DNA of 64,000 bases from an uncultured Pseudoteredinibacter sp. (GTDB lineage Bacteria > Pseudomonadota > Gammaproteobacteria > Pseudomonadales > Cellvibrionaceae). The notes beneath the pieces are model-generated. The model saw only the letters and a list, made by a program, of their open reading frames with translations. It did not search any database and was not told the origin of the DNA. The DNA is taken from contig NZ_CANMYE010000003.1 of the NCBI RefSeq assembly GCF_947502065.1, positions 248,001 to 312,000 on the forward strand, written 5' to 3'. Positions 54,283 to 62,511 of the stretch are shown one piece after another. The stretch's first letter is position 1, and every line of letters begins with the position of its first letter. The position numbers were made by a program, and so were the translations under genes.

Positions 54283-55221
54283 ATGTTGAACATTAGAATT
54301 CTAGCTACGCTAGTCACTACCCTACTGTTATTAATAAGCGCCTCGTCAAGTTGGGGCTATCGTATTGGTTTCTCCCAAGTGACGACCACAGAGCCCTGGC
54401 GAGTTCTTTTTAATAAACAATTACGCGCTGAAGCCAAGAAACATCCTGACATCCAATTGTATATCGCTGATGGCCAAGACCGGACGGAAAAACAAGTGGC
54501 TGATGTTCAATCTTTTATCCAGCAAAAGGTCGATATCATATTGCTCGCACCCAAAGAAAGTGCGGGCTTAACGGCCGTTGTTAAAGAAGCCATGGCAGCA
54601 GGCATCCCCGTTATCGTACTTGACCGAAAAATTAACGGTGATCATTTCACCCAGTTTATCGGTGGAAATAACCTAGAAATTGGCCGACAAGCGGGCCACA
54701 AGGCACTAGCCCTATTAGGTGGTCAAGGGAATGCCCATGGAAATATTGTCGAGATCTGGGGTGGCATGGGCTCTACCCCTGCCCATGAGCGCCACCAGGG
54801 TTTTGTAGAAGTATTGCAAAACGAGCAAGGCTTAAATTGGTTGGTCGATCGACAAGATGGCGACTGGAAACAAGATAAAGCCTATAACATTATGAGCAAT
54901 GCCCTGCGTGCAAATCCCAAAATTGACTTAGTCTACGCCCATAACGACCCAATGGCCTTTGGCGCCTTTTTAGCGGCACGCGATGCGCAACGAGAAAAAG
55001 ATATGTTCTTTCTGGGGGTTGATGCTATCCCGAAAGAAGGCGCACTTTGGGTTAAGCGTGGATTTTTAACCGCGACTTTTGTTTATCCCGCTCCTGGGAT
55101 TAAAGCTCTACAAGAAGCACTACGTCTATTGAAAGGCGAGAAGCTGGAAAAATATATCGATCTACCCACTCAGACTATCGATGAGAGCACTGTAGATGCT
55201 TATCTCAAAGCCAATCGTTGA
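54283..55221 (+). CDS. Sugar ABC transporter substrate-binding protein, YtfQ-like
   Basis: 312 residues from ATG 54283 (AAGGGGA 6 nt upstream; the longer TTG frame from 54247 is unlikely). Signal peptide LVTTLLLLISASSSWG. Periplasmic type-I binding fold. YRIGFSQVTTTEPWRVLFN, then YIADGQDRTEKQVADVQSFI and VDIILLAPKESAG, resemble the galactofuranose binder YtfQ more than the pyranose binders. VYAHNDPMAFGAFLAA is the second-lobe ligand segment. No periplasmic binding protein for another sugar is in the operon. Furanose specificity is inferred from resemblance and from the GH172 neighbour. Confidence 0.9.
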   Translation: MLNIRILATLVTTLLLLISASSSWGYRIGFSQVTTTEPWRVLFNKQLRAEAKKHPDIQLYIADGQDRTEKQVADVQSFIQQKVDIILLAPKESAGLTAVVKEAMAAGIPVIVLDRKINGDHFTQFIGGNNLEIGRQAGHKALALLGGQGNAHGNIVEIWGGMGSTPAHERHQGFVEVLQNEQGLNWLVDRQDGDWKQDKAYNIMSNALRANPKIDLVYAHNDPMAFGAFLAARDAQREKDMFFLGVDAIPKEGALWVKRGFLTATFVYPAPGIKALQEALRLLKGEKLEKYIDLPTQTIDESTVDAYLKANR

Positions 55222-55239
55222 GGCCAAGGTAGAATCATC

Positions 55240-56268
55240 GTGTTAGCGACAAACAAATTAAAACGCAGTCAGATTGCTCTTAGCGAAATCGGCTTTGGTG
55301 GTGCGCCACTAGGAAACCTTTACCAGGGTCTTGATAACGTTACTGCTTTGCAATGTGTTTCTACAGCACTGGCAAACGGCATCAATTATTTCGATACCGC
55401 GCCGCTTTACGGTCATGGCCTGAGTGAGCGTCGTTTAGGCTTAGCCCTCAACGAATCCAATCGAGAAAGCTGGTGTATCTCAAGCAAAGTAGGACGTTTA
55501 CTGAAAGCCTGCGATAGAGGCGAAACCGCCGACGCCGGCTTATACCAACAGGCACCTCCCTTTCATGCTCATTATGACTACAGCTATGACGGTGCTTGGC
55601 GCAGTGTAGAACAAAGCCTTCAACGCTTAGGGTGTAACTATTTAGATATAGTTTATATCCATGATATTGATTGCTGGACCCATGGTTCAGCACAGGCCAA
55701 AGTCTACTCAGAGGCATTAAATGGCGCCAATAAAGCTTTGTTGAAAATGCGCGAACAAGGGCTGATAAAAGCCTTTGGTTTAGGCGTCAATGAGTGGCAA
55801 GTTTGCGAGCAATTTTTAGCGGATAGTGACCCTGATTGCTTTCTCCTCGCTGGCCGTTACACCTTACTCGAGCAGGAAGCACTCAAAAGCTTTTTACCCG
55901 CCTGCGAGCAACGTGCCATTGATATTATTATTGGCGGGCCATATAACACAGGCATACTCGCCACCGGCGCCATTGCAGGCGCTTACTACAATTACAGCCT
56001 AGCAACCGAAGAAATTCTCGCTAAAGTCAGAGCCATGGAAGCCATATGCAATGACTTTTCAGTTTCCTTGGCCGCCGCTGCCCTGCGCTTTCCTTTACTG
56101 CACCCTGCCGTTGCTTCAGTTATACCGGGAGCACGTAGCACCAAAGAAGTAGAGAATAATTTAACGCTTATACAAGCTGATATACCTTTAGAGTTTTGGG
56201 ACACACTGAAAGACAAGGGGCTACTCCATAGAGACGCACCAACTCAATGCCCGGAGGCTCTTGCATGA
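55240..56268 (+). CDS. Aldo/keto reductase (L-fucose / D-threo-aldose 1-dehydrogenase-like)
   Basis: 342 residues from a GTG start. TIM-barrel aldo/keto reductase with the catalytic tetrad in context: Asp and Tyr in YFDTAPLYGHG, Lys in SSKVGR, His in IVYIHDID. Nicotinamide-binding end region SVIPGARSTKEVENN. Members of this subfamily oxidise L-fucose and D-arabinose (which share C2-C4 stereochemistry) to the aldonolactone with NAD(P). The next gene encodes a lactonase and starts within its 3' end (ATGA), so the aldose-to-aldonate step is coupled. Substrate identity is inferred from context. Confidence 0.85.
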   Translation: MLATNKLKRSQIALSEIGFGGAPLGNLYQGLDNVTALQCVSTALANGINYFDTAPLYGHGLSERRLGLALNESNRESWCISSKVGRLLKACDRGETADAGLYQQAPPFHAHYDYSYDGAWRSVEQSLQRLGCNYLDIVYIHDIDCWTHGSAQAKVYSEALNGANKALLKMREQGLIKAFGLGVNEWQVCEQFLADSDPDCFLLAGRYTLLEQEALKSFLPACEQRAIDIIIGGPYNTGILATGAIAGAYYNYSLATEEILAKVRAMEAICNDFSVSLAAAALRFPLLHPAVASVIPGARSTKEVENNLTLIQADIPLEFWDTLKDKGLLHRDAPTQCPEALA

Positions 56269-57155
56269 TTATCGATGCGCATTTTCACCTCTGGAAGCTA
56301 CAGCGAGGAGATTATGGATGGATTACTCCAGAGCTGACTTCTTTGTATCGGGATTATCAACACCGTGATTGGCAAAAAGAGAGAGGCCGTGATGTTAGTG
56401 CTGGCATTTTGGTTCAGTGCGCCCCTACTTTGGCGGAAACTGAGTTTCTTTTAGAAACTGCCGACAAGAACGCCGATATTCTAGCCGTCGTTGGCTGGGT
56501 TGATTTGAGCAAAAAGGAAGCCAAGCAAGAGCTTAAAGCACTCGCCAAGCATAATAAATTAGTTGGCATACGCCCCATGCTGCAAGACATCGAAGACCCG
56601 AGTTGGATTTTACAAGCGCAAGTTATCGATAATCTACATTACTGTGCTGAGCTCAATTTAAGCCTAGATGCCCTTATCACCCCAGCGCAACTTCCCTATT
56701 TCTGCGAAGCGGCCGTACAGCTCCCTAAGCTCAGGATCATTATTGATCACGCCGCTAAGCCCAATTTGCGTGAACAACAACTGGAAGAATGGCAAAGGTA
56801 CATGTCGATTTTGGCGGGCATGCCAAATATTTACTGTAAATTATCTGGTTTACTGACAGAGGCAAAATCATCCGCAGCGGCTATTGATCTACAGCCCTGC
56901 ACTGATATTTTAATCGAACAGTTTGGAGTAGATCGTCTCGTGTGGGGCAGTGATTGGCCGGTACTTAAATTGGCAGCGAGTTATCAGGATTGGCAAAATA
57001 TTACCGAGACTTTATGCAAATCACTAAGTACAAAAGACTATCAAAAGATAATCGGTGAAAATGCACTGAGTTTTTATGGCGTCAAACTAGAAGCGCCTCT
57101 ATTCAACTCAAAAGAAGCGAACTCAACAAGGCAACATGAGGAGCTTCTCCCATGA
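56265..57155 (+). CDS. Amidohydrolase-family lactonase (L-fuconolactonase-like)
   Basis: 296 residues from ATG 56265 (CGGAGG 9 nt upstream), overlapping the aldo/keto reductase stop by 4 bp. COG3618 amidohydrolase: metal-binding MIIDAHFHLW at the N-terminus, IIDHAAKP in the middle and VWGSDWPVLKL near the C-terminus, the pattern of 4-sulfomuconolactonase/L-rhamnono- and L-fuconolactonases. It hydrolyses the aldonolactone made by the upstream enzyme. It also overlaps the next gene (ATGA, 57152-57155). Confidence 0.88.
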   Translation: MIIDAHFHLWKLQRGDYGWITPELTSLYRDYQHRDWQKERGRDVSAGILVQCAPTLAETEFLLETADKNADILAVVGWVDLSKKEAKQELKALAKHNKLVGIRPMLQDIEDPSWILQAQVIDNLHYCAELNLSLDALITPAQLPYFCEAAVQLPKLRIIIDHAAKPNLREQQLEEWQRYMSILAGMPNIYCKLSGLLTEAKSSAAAIDLQPCTDILIEQFGVDRLVWGSDWPVLKLAASYQDWQNITETLCKSLSTKDYQKIIGENALSFYGVKLEAPLFNSKEANSTRQHEELLP

Positions 57156-58693
57156 CTCAATGTATACGACTGTCCGGCCGGGATAACTGCATTGTTGCAT
57201 TGGAGGACATCGCTGCTCATAGCGAAATTGCCAGCTTTGAAATTACTTGCCAGGAAAATATCCTTACCGGGCATAAGATCGCACTACATGATATTCCAAA
57301 AGGGCAAAGCATCCTAAAATACGGTCAATGTATCGCCACCGCAACACTGGATATCAAAGCGGGCGAGCATATACATAGCCATAATTGCAGCATGCCTGAG
57401 GGGCTAAATGATATTACTCATCTCGCTTCCGAAAGTTTAGACAGCACTATCCCCCCAGAAAAGCCTGCTACAAGAAAAACCAATGATGCACAATTTCTTG
57501 GCTACAAGCGTGAATACACAAAAGAGATTGGCAGCAGAAATATAGTGGCCGTAGTCGCCATGGTTAGCTGTGCGAATAGCGTGGTACGCGGGATTTGCCA
57601 AAGCGCGCAGCAATACATGCCGCAATACAGAAATGTCGATGCACTGATTCCGATTTGTCATAGTGGCGGTTGTGCCGTAAATCAAAATGGCCAATCACTG
57701 GAACTCCTACAGAGAACGCTTAGGGGCTGGATCTTACATCCAAACATTGCCGCAGTACTGTTGGTATCACTTGGCTGTGAAACCAATCAAGTTGATCAAT
57801 TGCTTGGCAGCGAAACCTGCTCTCAGCCACAAGATCGTATTCAAAGTTTGGGAATTCAAGCCTGCGGTGGCAGCCATCAAGCCATTCGGGAAGGCTTAGA
57901 TAAAATTAAGCCCTTAATGGAAAAAGCCAACCAAGCAAAGCGCAGCGCACAGGGTCTCGAAAAATTAAGTATTGCCTTGCAGTGTGGCGGCAGTGATGCC
58001 TTTTCTGGCCTTAGCGCTAACCCCGCCCTAGGGCGCGCCGTCGATATACTGTGCAAGCAAGGCGCCAGAGCAATATTAGCGGAGACGCCGGAAATCTTTG
58101 GTGCCGAACAGCAGCTCTACCAACGCTGTAAAGATCCATTAACTGCTCTAAAGCTAGAACAAAAAGTGCACTGGTGGCAACAGTATGCCAAGCAACAAGG
58201 TGAGACTCTAGACAGCAATCCAAGCCACGGCAATAAAGCTGGTGGCATTACCACCATTATCGAAAAATCTCTTGGTGCAGTTGCCAAAGCCGGTAAAAGC
58301 ACCATCAATAATGTCTATGACTATGGCCAGCCCATGCAAAGCCAAGGCCTGGTATTTATGGATAGCCCAGGCTATGACCCAGTGTCGATTACCGGCCAAG
58401 TGGCAAGTGGCGCTAACATGATTTGCTTTACCACCGGTCGTGGCTCTAACTTCAATTGCCCAAGCGTTCCCAGCCTTAAATTAGCCAGCAATCAGAACAT
58501 TTTTAATCACATGCAAGATGATCTCGATATCAACTGTGGTCGTTTAATCGATGGCGAAGTCGATTTGGATTCTCTTGCCCAAGAGATTGTAGAAAAAATT
58601 ATTCATACCGCTTCAGGTGAACCCAGCAAAGGTGAGCAGATCGCTTTATTTGATGATGGTTTTCACCCTTGGAGTTTAGGAGCCGTGCTGTGA
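57152..58693 (+). CDS. UxaA-family aldonate dehydratase (altronate/fuconate dehydratase-like)
   Basis: 513 residues, fused UxaA. N-terminal SAF domain (~10-85; IALHDIPKGQSILKYGQCIA), then the D-galactarate dehydratase/altronate hydrolase domain from ~115: RNIVAVVAMVSCANSVVRG, SHGCAxx-like PICHSGGCAVNQNG, LGCETNQVDQ, CGGSDAFSGLSANPALG and the C-terminal FTTGRGSNFNCPSVPSLK with MQDDLDINCGRLIDG. Conserved cysteines and histidines bind iron. It dehydrates an aldonate to a 2-keto-3-deoxy acid. In Campylobacter jejuni fucose use, UxaA-type proteins do this on L-fuconate. Here an L-fuconate or D-arabinonate role is inferred. Confidence 0.88.
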   Translation: MTQCIRLSGRDNCIVALEDIAAHSEIASFEITCQENILTGHKIALHDIPKGQSILKYGQCIATATLDIKAGEHIHSHNCSMPEGLNDITHLASESLDSTIPPEKPATRKTNDAQFLGYKREYTKEIGSRNIVAVVAMVSCANSVVRGICQSAQQYMPQYRNVDALIPICHSGGCAVNQNGQSLELLQRTLRGWILHPNIAAVLLVSLGCETNQVDQLLGSETCSQPQDRIQSLGIQACGGSHQAIREGLDKIKPLMEKANQAKRSAQGLEKLSIALQCGGSDAFSGLSANPALGRAVDILCKQGARAILAETPEIFGAEQQLYQRCKDPLTALKLEQKVHWWQQYAKQQGETLDSNPSHGNKAGGITTIIEKSLGAVAKAGKSTINNVYDYGQPMQSQGLVFMDSPGYDPVSITGQVASGANMICFTTGRGSNFNCPSVPSLKLASNQNIFNHMQDDLDINCGRLIDGEVDLDSLAQEIVEKIIHTASGEPSKGEQIALFDDGFHPWSLGAVL

Positions 58694-59886
58694 ATACTAA
58701 GGATAAGTTAAGCATGCAAAACGCAAAAACCTTTACCGCCCACAATTGCCTGCCTCGTGATGCTAAGCACGCTACCCTAATCGGTCGTATGTGGAGCGAA
58801 CAGCAAGGAGGGCCCTGTGTGATCCTTATTCAGAATGAGCAGGTGTATGATATTACCGAGTATTTTCCTACTTCATCTGCTCTGATTAACACGCAGAACC
58901 CCTTAGAAAGCTTGCAGGAATTGGAGCTATCCAATCCGCTATGCAATATTCAGGAACTTCTCAGTGGTACTGAGCAACAAAGCGGCAACCACTTATTGGC
59001 GCCCTGCGATTTGCAGAGCATCAAAGCCTGTGGGGTAACGTTCATCGATAGCCTACTTGAGCGTGTGGTTGAAGAAAAAGCTCTAGGTGATCGCCAAGAG
59101 GCTGCCGCCATTCGACAATCGATACTAAGCAGTATTGGCGCCGACATTCGCAATATTAAACCCGCCAGCCCGGAAGCATTAAAACTAAAGGAGCTTCTTC
59201 AAAGCAAAGGCATGTGGTCACAGTATCTTGAAGTCGGACTAGGACCTGACGCGGAGGTCTTTACAAAATCTCAACCCATGTCGGCAATTGGCTTGGGGGA
59301 CACTATCGGTCTACATCCAGATTCCACTTGGAATAACCCAGAACCAGAGCTGGTAATGTGTGTAAACAACCGCGGACAAATCGTAGGTGCAAGCTTAGGA
59401 AACGATGTCAATCTTCGTGATGTCGAAGGACGCAGTGCCTTATTACTTGGGCGCGCTAAGGATAATAACGGCTCTTGCGTCATCGGCCCATTTATTCGCC
59501 TATTCGATGAACGTTTTAGCCTCGACAATATTCGCCGAGCAAGAGTCGAATTGCGAATCCTCGGGCAGGATGGTTATCTTTTACAAGGCAGCAGCGATAT
59601 GAGTCGAATCAGTCGCGATGTCGAGCAACTTGTGCAGCAAGTTATCGGTGAAAATCATCAGTATCCCGATGGCATCATGCTGTTTACCGGCACCATGTAT
59701 GCCCCTGTAGATGACCGTTTTGAAGATGGCCAGGGTTTTTCTCACCTCGATGGGGATATAGTAGAGATCTACAATGAGCAACTGGGACTGCTGGCAAACG
59801 TGGTGGGTAAAAGTAATCAGGTACGGCCTTGGACATTTGGCATTGGCTCTTTAATAGACAATTTATCGGCTCGTGGCTTTTTATAG
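58690..59886 (+). CDS. Fumarylacetoacetate hydrolase (FAH)-family enzyme, terminal step candidate
   Basis: 398 residues from GTG 58690, which shares GTGA with the UxaA stop and has AGGAG 7 nt upstream; ATG 58714 is an alternative. The FAH fold is identified by KACGVTFIDSLLERVVEE, EVGLGPDAEVFTKSQPMSAIGLGD, NNPEPELVMCVN (metal-binding Glu) and LGNDVNLRDVEGRSALLLGRAKD. Long members of the family include 2-keto-3-deoxy-D-arabinonate dehydratase; shorter ones hydrolyse 2,4-diketo-3-deoxy acids. Either could follow the UxaA-type dehydratase here. No dehydrogenase of the KDF type (SDR) is next to it, which favours the arabinonate-type dehydration or an unlinked dehydrogenase gene. Confidence 0.85.
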   Translation: MNTKDKLSMQNAKTFTAHNCLPRDAKHATLIGRMWSEQQGGPCVILIQNEQVYDITEYFPTSSALINTQNPLESLQELELSNPLCNIQELLSGTEQQSGNHLLAPCDLQSIKACGVTFIDSLLERVVEEKALGDRQEAAAIRQSILSSIGADIRNIKPASPEALKLKELLQSKGMWSQYLEVGLGPDAEVFTKSQPMSAIGLGDTIGLHPDSTWNNPEPELVMCVNNRGQIVGASLGNDVNLRDVEGRSALLLGRAKDNNGSCVIGPFIRLFDERFSLDNIRRARVELRILGQDGYLLQGSSDMSRISRDVEQLVQQVIGENHQYPDGIMLFTGTMYAPVDDRFEDGQGFSHLDGDIVEIYNEQLGLLANVVGKSNQVRPWTFGIGSLIDNLSARGFL

Positions 59887-59929
59887 AATGTTCAAATTCA
59901 GAGCTTCAAGCTAGCTATCAGGAACTCCC

Positions 59930-60370
59930 ATGCTCAAAAAAATCCCTGATATTATCAGTCCAGATCTTTTATATGCATTGGCCCAGATGGGACACGGTGA
60001 TGATATAGCGATTGTCGATGCCAACTTTCCAGCGACAAGCCACGCTCAAAGACTCATTCGTGCTGATGCTAGCAACAGTGATCAACTGCTTTCCGCCATT
60101 TTACAACTGATGCCAGTCGATGATTTTACAGACGACTCCTTGCGAGTGATGGCCATGGCCAATGGTGAACTCCCAACAATTGCCCAAGACTTTTCTAGAA
60201 TTTGCCATTTTGCTGAAGAGAAAGAGGTATTGCCCCATGGGCTCAGCCGACAAGATTTCTACCAGCAAGCAAAAAATGCGTTTTGTATCGTCGCCACATC
60301 AGAGCGTCGTTTATACGCAAACTGTTTAATACGCAAAGGGGTTATACCACCGGGATCAAGCCACAGTTAA
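59930..60370 (+). CDS. fucU: FucU L-fucose mutarotase (RbsD/FucU family)
   Basis: 146 residues, the length of FucU. It speeds interconversion of alpha- and beta-L-fucose (and related sugars). MLKKIPDIISPDLLYALAQMGHGDDIAIVDANFPA aligns with the FucU start (cited here in two parts: MGHGDDIAIVD and ANFPATSH), placing the catalytic His at residue 22. RVMAMANGELP, RQDFYQQAKNAFCIVATSERR and ANCLIRKGV are the other conserved blocks. RBS AGGAACTCCC before the ATG. Its presence is the strongest pointer to fucose/D-arabinose as the pathway sugar, since the aldo/keto reductase acts on one anomer. Confidence 0.93.
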   Translation: MLKKIPDIISPDLLYALAQMGHGDDIAIVDANFPATSHAQRLIRADASNSDQLLSAILQLMPVDDFTDDSLRVMAMANGELPTIAQDFSRICHFAEEKEVLPHGLSRQDFYQQAKNAFCIVATSERRLYANCLIRKGVIPPGSSHS

Positions 60371-60433
60371 ACGGCCACTAATTAATTGAGAACGGAATCA
60401 GCAAAACGAAAACAACAAAACGAGAATAAAGCA

Positions 60434-61450
60434 ATGCTAAAAGCAATAAAAACCTCTTTGTTCCTGCTGGGTTTATCTTCAATAACCTTAGCCGAACAAG
60501 GCTCAGTTAAAAACCTAGAGCTACCCAATTCCATTAGCGAGGCTAGTAAACAAGCCATCAGTATCGTTTACCAGAATAATACTCCACGCCCTGCACCACA
60601 AAACGAGGCCCAATGGCAGCAGCTACAAAAACGGCTTGAAGCTCAATTTCAAACCCTATTTAAAGACGCGGTTCTCGGCGCCTACCAGCCCACACTAAAA
60701 AACCGAAAAGTTGCCGGCATTCCGGTCTTAGAAATCACCCCCAATAACTGGCAAGAGAACAACAAGCGACTGCTCTACTTTCATGGTGGCGCTTACACGC
60801 GCTTTAGTCCAATGAGCACCCTATCGTCCTCTGTGCCGGTGGCAAACGATCTCAACATCAAAACCTTAGCCGTTGATTACAGCTTAGCGCCAAAGGCTAA
60901 CTATCAACAGATCAATGACGAAGCTCTAGCGGTATACAAGTCCTTATTGGAAAGTGGCCATCAAGCGAGTGACATCATTCTCTTTGGAGATTCGGCCGGG
61001 GGGGGGTTGGCCAGCACCTTAAGTTTACGCATTGCTCAAGAAAAGCTGCCACAACCTGCTGCCCTATTGCTGTGGTCACCGTGGATGGATATAGCGGCCA
61101 AAGACGACACCATGATTACTCTTATGGATGCTGATCCAATTTTGGAGCGTCAGGATATGGAAGCAGCCGCATTAGCGTTTGCACCCAATAAAGCCGAATG
61201 GCAAAACCCTTTGGTATCGCCTATTTATGGGGATTTATCCAAATTCCCGGCGACACTCATCCAGTGCGGTAGTCGCGAAGCCCTATTGAGTCAATGCATA
61301 CGCTTGTATCAGAAATTGGATGACGGTCATAGAAAACTCAAACTCGATATCTATGAAGGGATGCCCCATGTGTTCCAAGGCTTCTTTTTTCATATTGCAG
61401 AAGCCGTAGCCGCTCGACAAAAAATGAAGCGCTTTATTGAATCACTGTAA
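60434..61450 (+). CDS. Exported alpha/beta hydrolase, HSL-type esterase
   Basis: 338 residues from ATG 60434, followed by a signal peptide (LKAIKTSLFLLGLSSITLAEQ); a TTG frame from 60386 is less likely. Hormone-sensitive-lipase family: oxyanion HGG in LYFHGGAYTRFSP, nucleophile GDSAGGGLAS (~residue 183), acid in MDADPILERQD and His in EGMPHVFQGFF. Periplasmic. Encoded at the end of the locus, 63 bp after fucU. An acetyl- or feruloyl-esterase that trims acylated glycans is plausible, since many fucose- or arabinose-containing polymers carry ester groups (inference). Confidence 0.88.
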   Translation: MLKAIKTSLFLLGLSSITLAEQGSVKNLELPNSISEASKQAISIVYQNNTPRPAPQNEAQWQQLQKRLEAQFQTLFKDAVLGAYQPTLKNRKVAGIPVLEITPNNWQENNKRLLYFHGGAYTRFSPMSTLSSSVPVANDLNIKTLAVDYSLAPKANYQQINDEALAVYKSLLESGHQASDIILFGDSAGGGLASTLSLRIAQEKLPQPAALLLWSPWMDIAAKDDTMITLMDADPILERQDMEAAALAFAPNKAEWQNPLVSPIYGDLSKFPATLIQCGSREALLSQCIRLYQKLDDGHRKLKLDIYEGMPHVFQGFFFHIAEAVAARQKMKRFIESL

Positions 61451-61455
61451 ATACA

Positions 61456-61845
61456 TTATTTACGGCTAAACGCTTCCAAGGCAGCTTTTATGCTGCCTTC
61501 GATAACACAAGCGCTTTGCGATTCCACTGAGAAATTAACAGCCGTGGTTTCGCAGATCGCACATAAGGTTTGATCTTGCATAAGCTGTTGCTCGATACGA
61601 AAAGACTTCCCACCAATATGACAAATGTTAAGCCTTAATAATACCGCCTCATGATCGAAAACTTCCCGCATAAACTGCAATTCGGTTTTGACATAAGGTG
61701 GCACAAAGGGCTGCCCTACTCGACTGCTAATAATGTCAAACAACTCTAAGCGTTGATCATTAAACCAGCGATACAAATTCACGTTATCGACATGCCCCGC
61801 TAGGTTCATATCGTTTTGATTTACTTGGATAGAGCTTTCCAACAA
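61456..61845 (-). CDS. Hotdog acyl-CoA thioesterase (4-hydroxybenzoyl-CoA thioesterase/YbgC-like)
   Basis: 129 residues. A single hotdog domain: VNQNDMNLAGHVDNVNLYRWFNDQRLELF carries the Asp/His/Asn-type active-site region (residues ~9-37), then strands LRLNICHIGGKSFRIEQQL and TTAVNFSVES. It hydrolyses an acyl- or aroyl-CoA. Cytoplasmic. 37 bp after the AsnC-type regulator gene on the same strand, so may be co-transcribed with it. Substrate unknown. Confidence 0.85.
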   Translation of the reverse strand: MLESSIQVNQNDMNLAGHVDNVNLYRWFNDQRLELFDIISSRVGQPFVPPYVKTELQFMREVFDHEAVLLRLNICHIGGKSFRIEQQLMQDQTLCAICETTAVNFSVESQSACVIEGSIKAALEAFSRK

Positions 61846-61882
61846 TTATTACTCCTCAACAGAAAATATGGCTTTCTTGTTT

Positions 61883-62359
61883 TTAAGAAAGTGGCAGTTG
61901 GCGGGTGTTTTTAACCTCTAGCAAGTTAAAACTCGACACAATATTTTTAACGCCAGGGAACTTGAGAATACGCTTCATGCTAATCTCACCGAAGTGGTCG
62001 ATACTTCTGGCCACCACCTTTAACAGATAATCATATTCACCACTCATGGCATAGCACTCGGTAATGTACTCTTCGGCTCTAACGGCATCCATAAAGAGCT
62101 CGGTATCGGCCTCTGAGCCCTGCTCCAAATCCACTTGCACAAAAGCTGTCACTTCTAAGCCCAAACGACGTTGATCGACTACCGCGCAGTAACCTGTAAT
62201 TACCTTATCATCCTCTAATTGCTTCACTCGGCGGAAACACGGCGATTCCGATAGACCCACCTGCTGGGCCAATTCAACATTGGACATTCGTCCTTCGCGC
62301 TGTAATGCCCCCAAAATGGCCTTTTCGGAGGTGGAAAACCTCGCCTTTTCTATAGACAT
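61883..62359 (-). CDS. Lrp/AsnC-family regulator beside hpd
   Basis: 158 residues from ATG 62359 (AGGTGA 8 nt upstream); the GTG at 62371 lies within that RBS region. N-terminal HTH (KAILGALQREGRMSNVELAQ, then LSESPCFRRVKQLEDDKVI) and C-terminal RAM domain (EYITECYAMSGEYDYLLKVVARS). Divergent from 4-hydroxyphenylpyruvate dioxygenase, as in several gammaproteobacteria, so it likely controls tyrosine degradation in response to an aromatic amino acid or intermediate. Related in architecture to the regulator at 7887. Confidence 0.92.
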   Translation of the reverse strand: MSIEKARFSTSEKAILGALQREGRMSNVELAQQVGLSESPCFRRVKQLEDDKVITGYCAVVDQRRLGLEVTAFVQVDLEQGSEADTELFMDAVRAEEYITECYAMSGEYDYLLKVVARSIDHFGEISMKRILKFPGVKNIVSSFNLLEVKNTRQLPLS

Positions 62360-62511
62360 GAAGAAAATCACCTGTAATTTATGGTAAGAAGAAAGATACC
62401 ACCTTTATTTCCGTTAAAACAGGGGAAAATAGACAGATAATTCCTACTCTGTGCCCTTATCCTGTGAGCCTTACTAAGCCGATGATATTTATTGATGATA
62501 AGGAGCCATTA

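Noticed and set aside
61456..62359. Thioesterase and regulator as part of the fucose locus
   Set aside because: They are on the opposite strand and face hpd; the regulator-hpd pairing is a better explanation.
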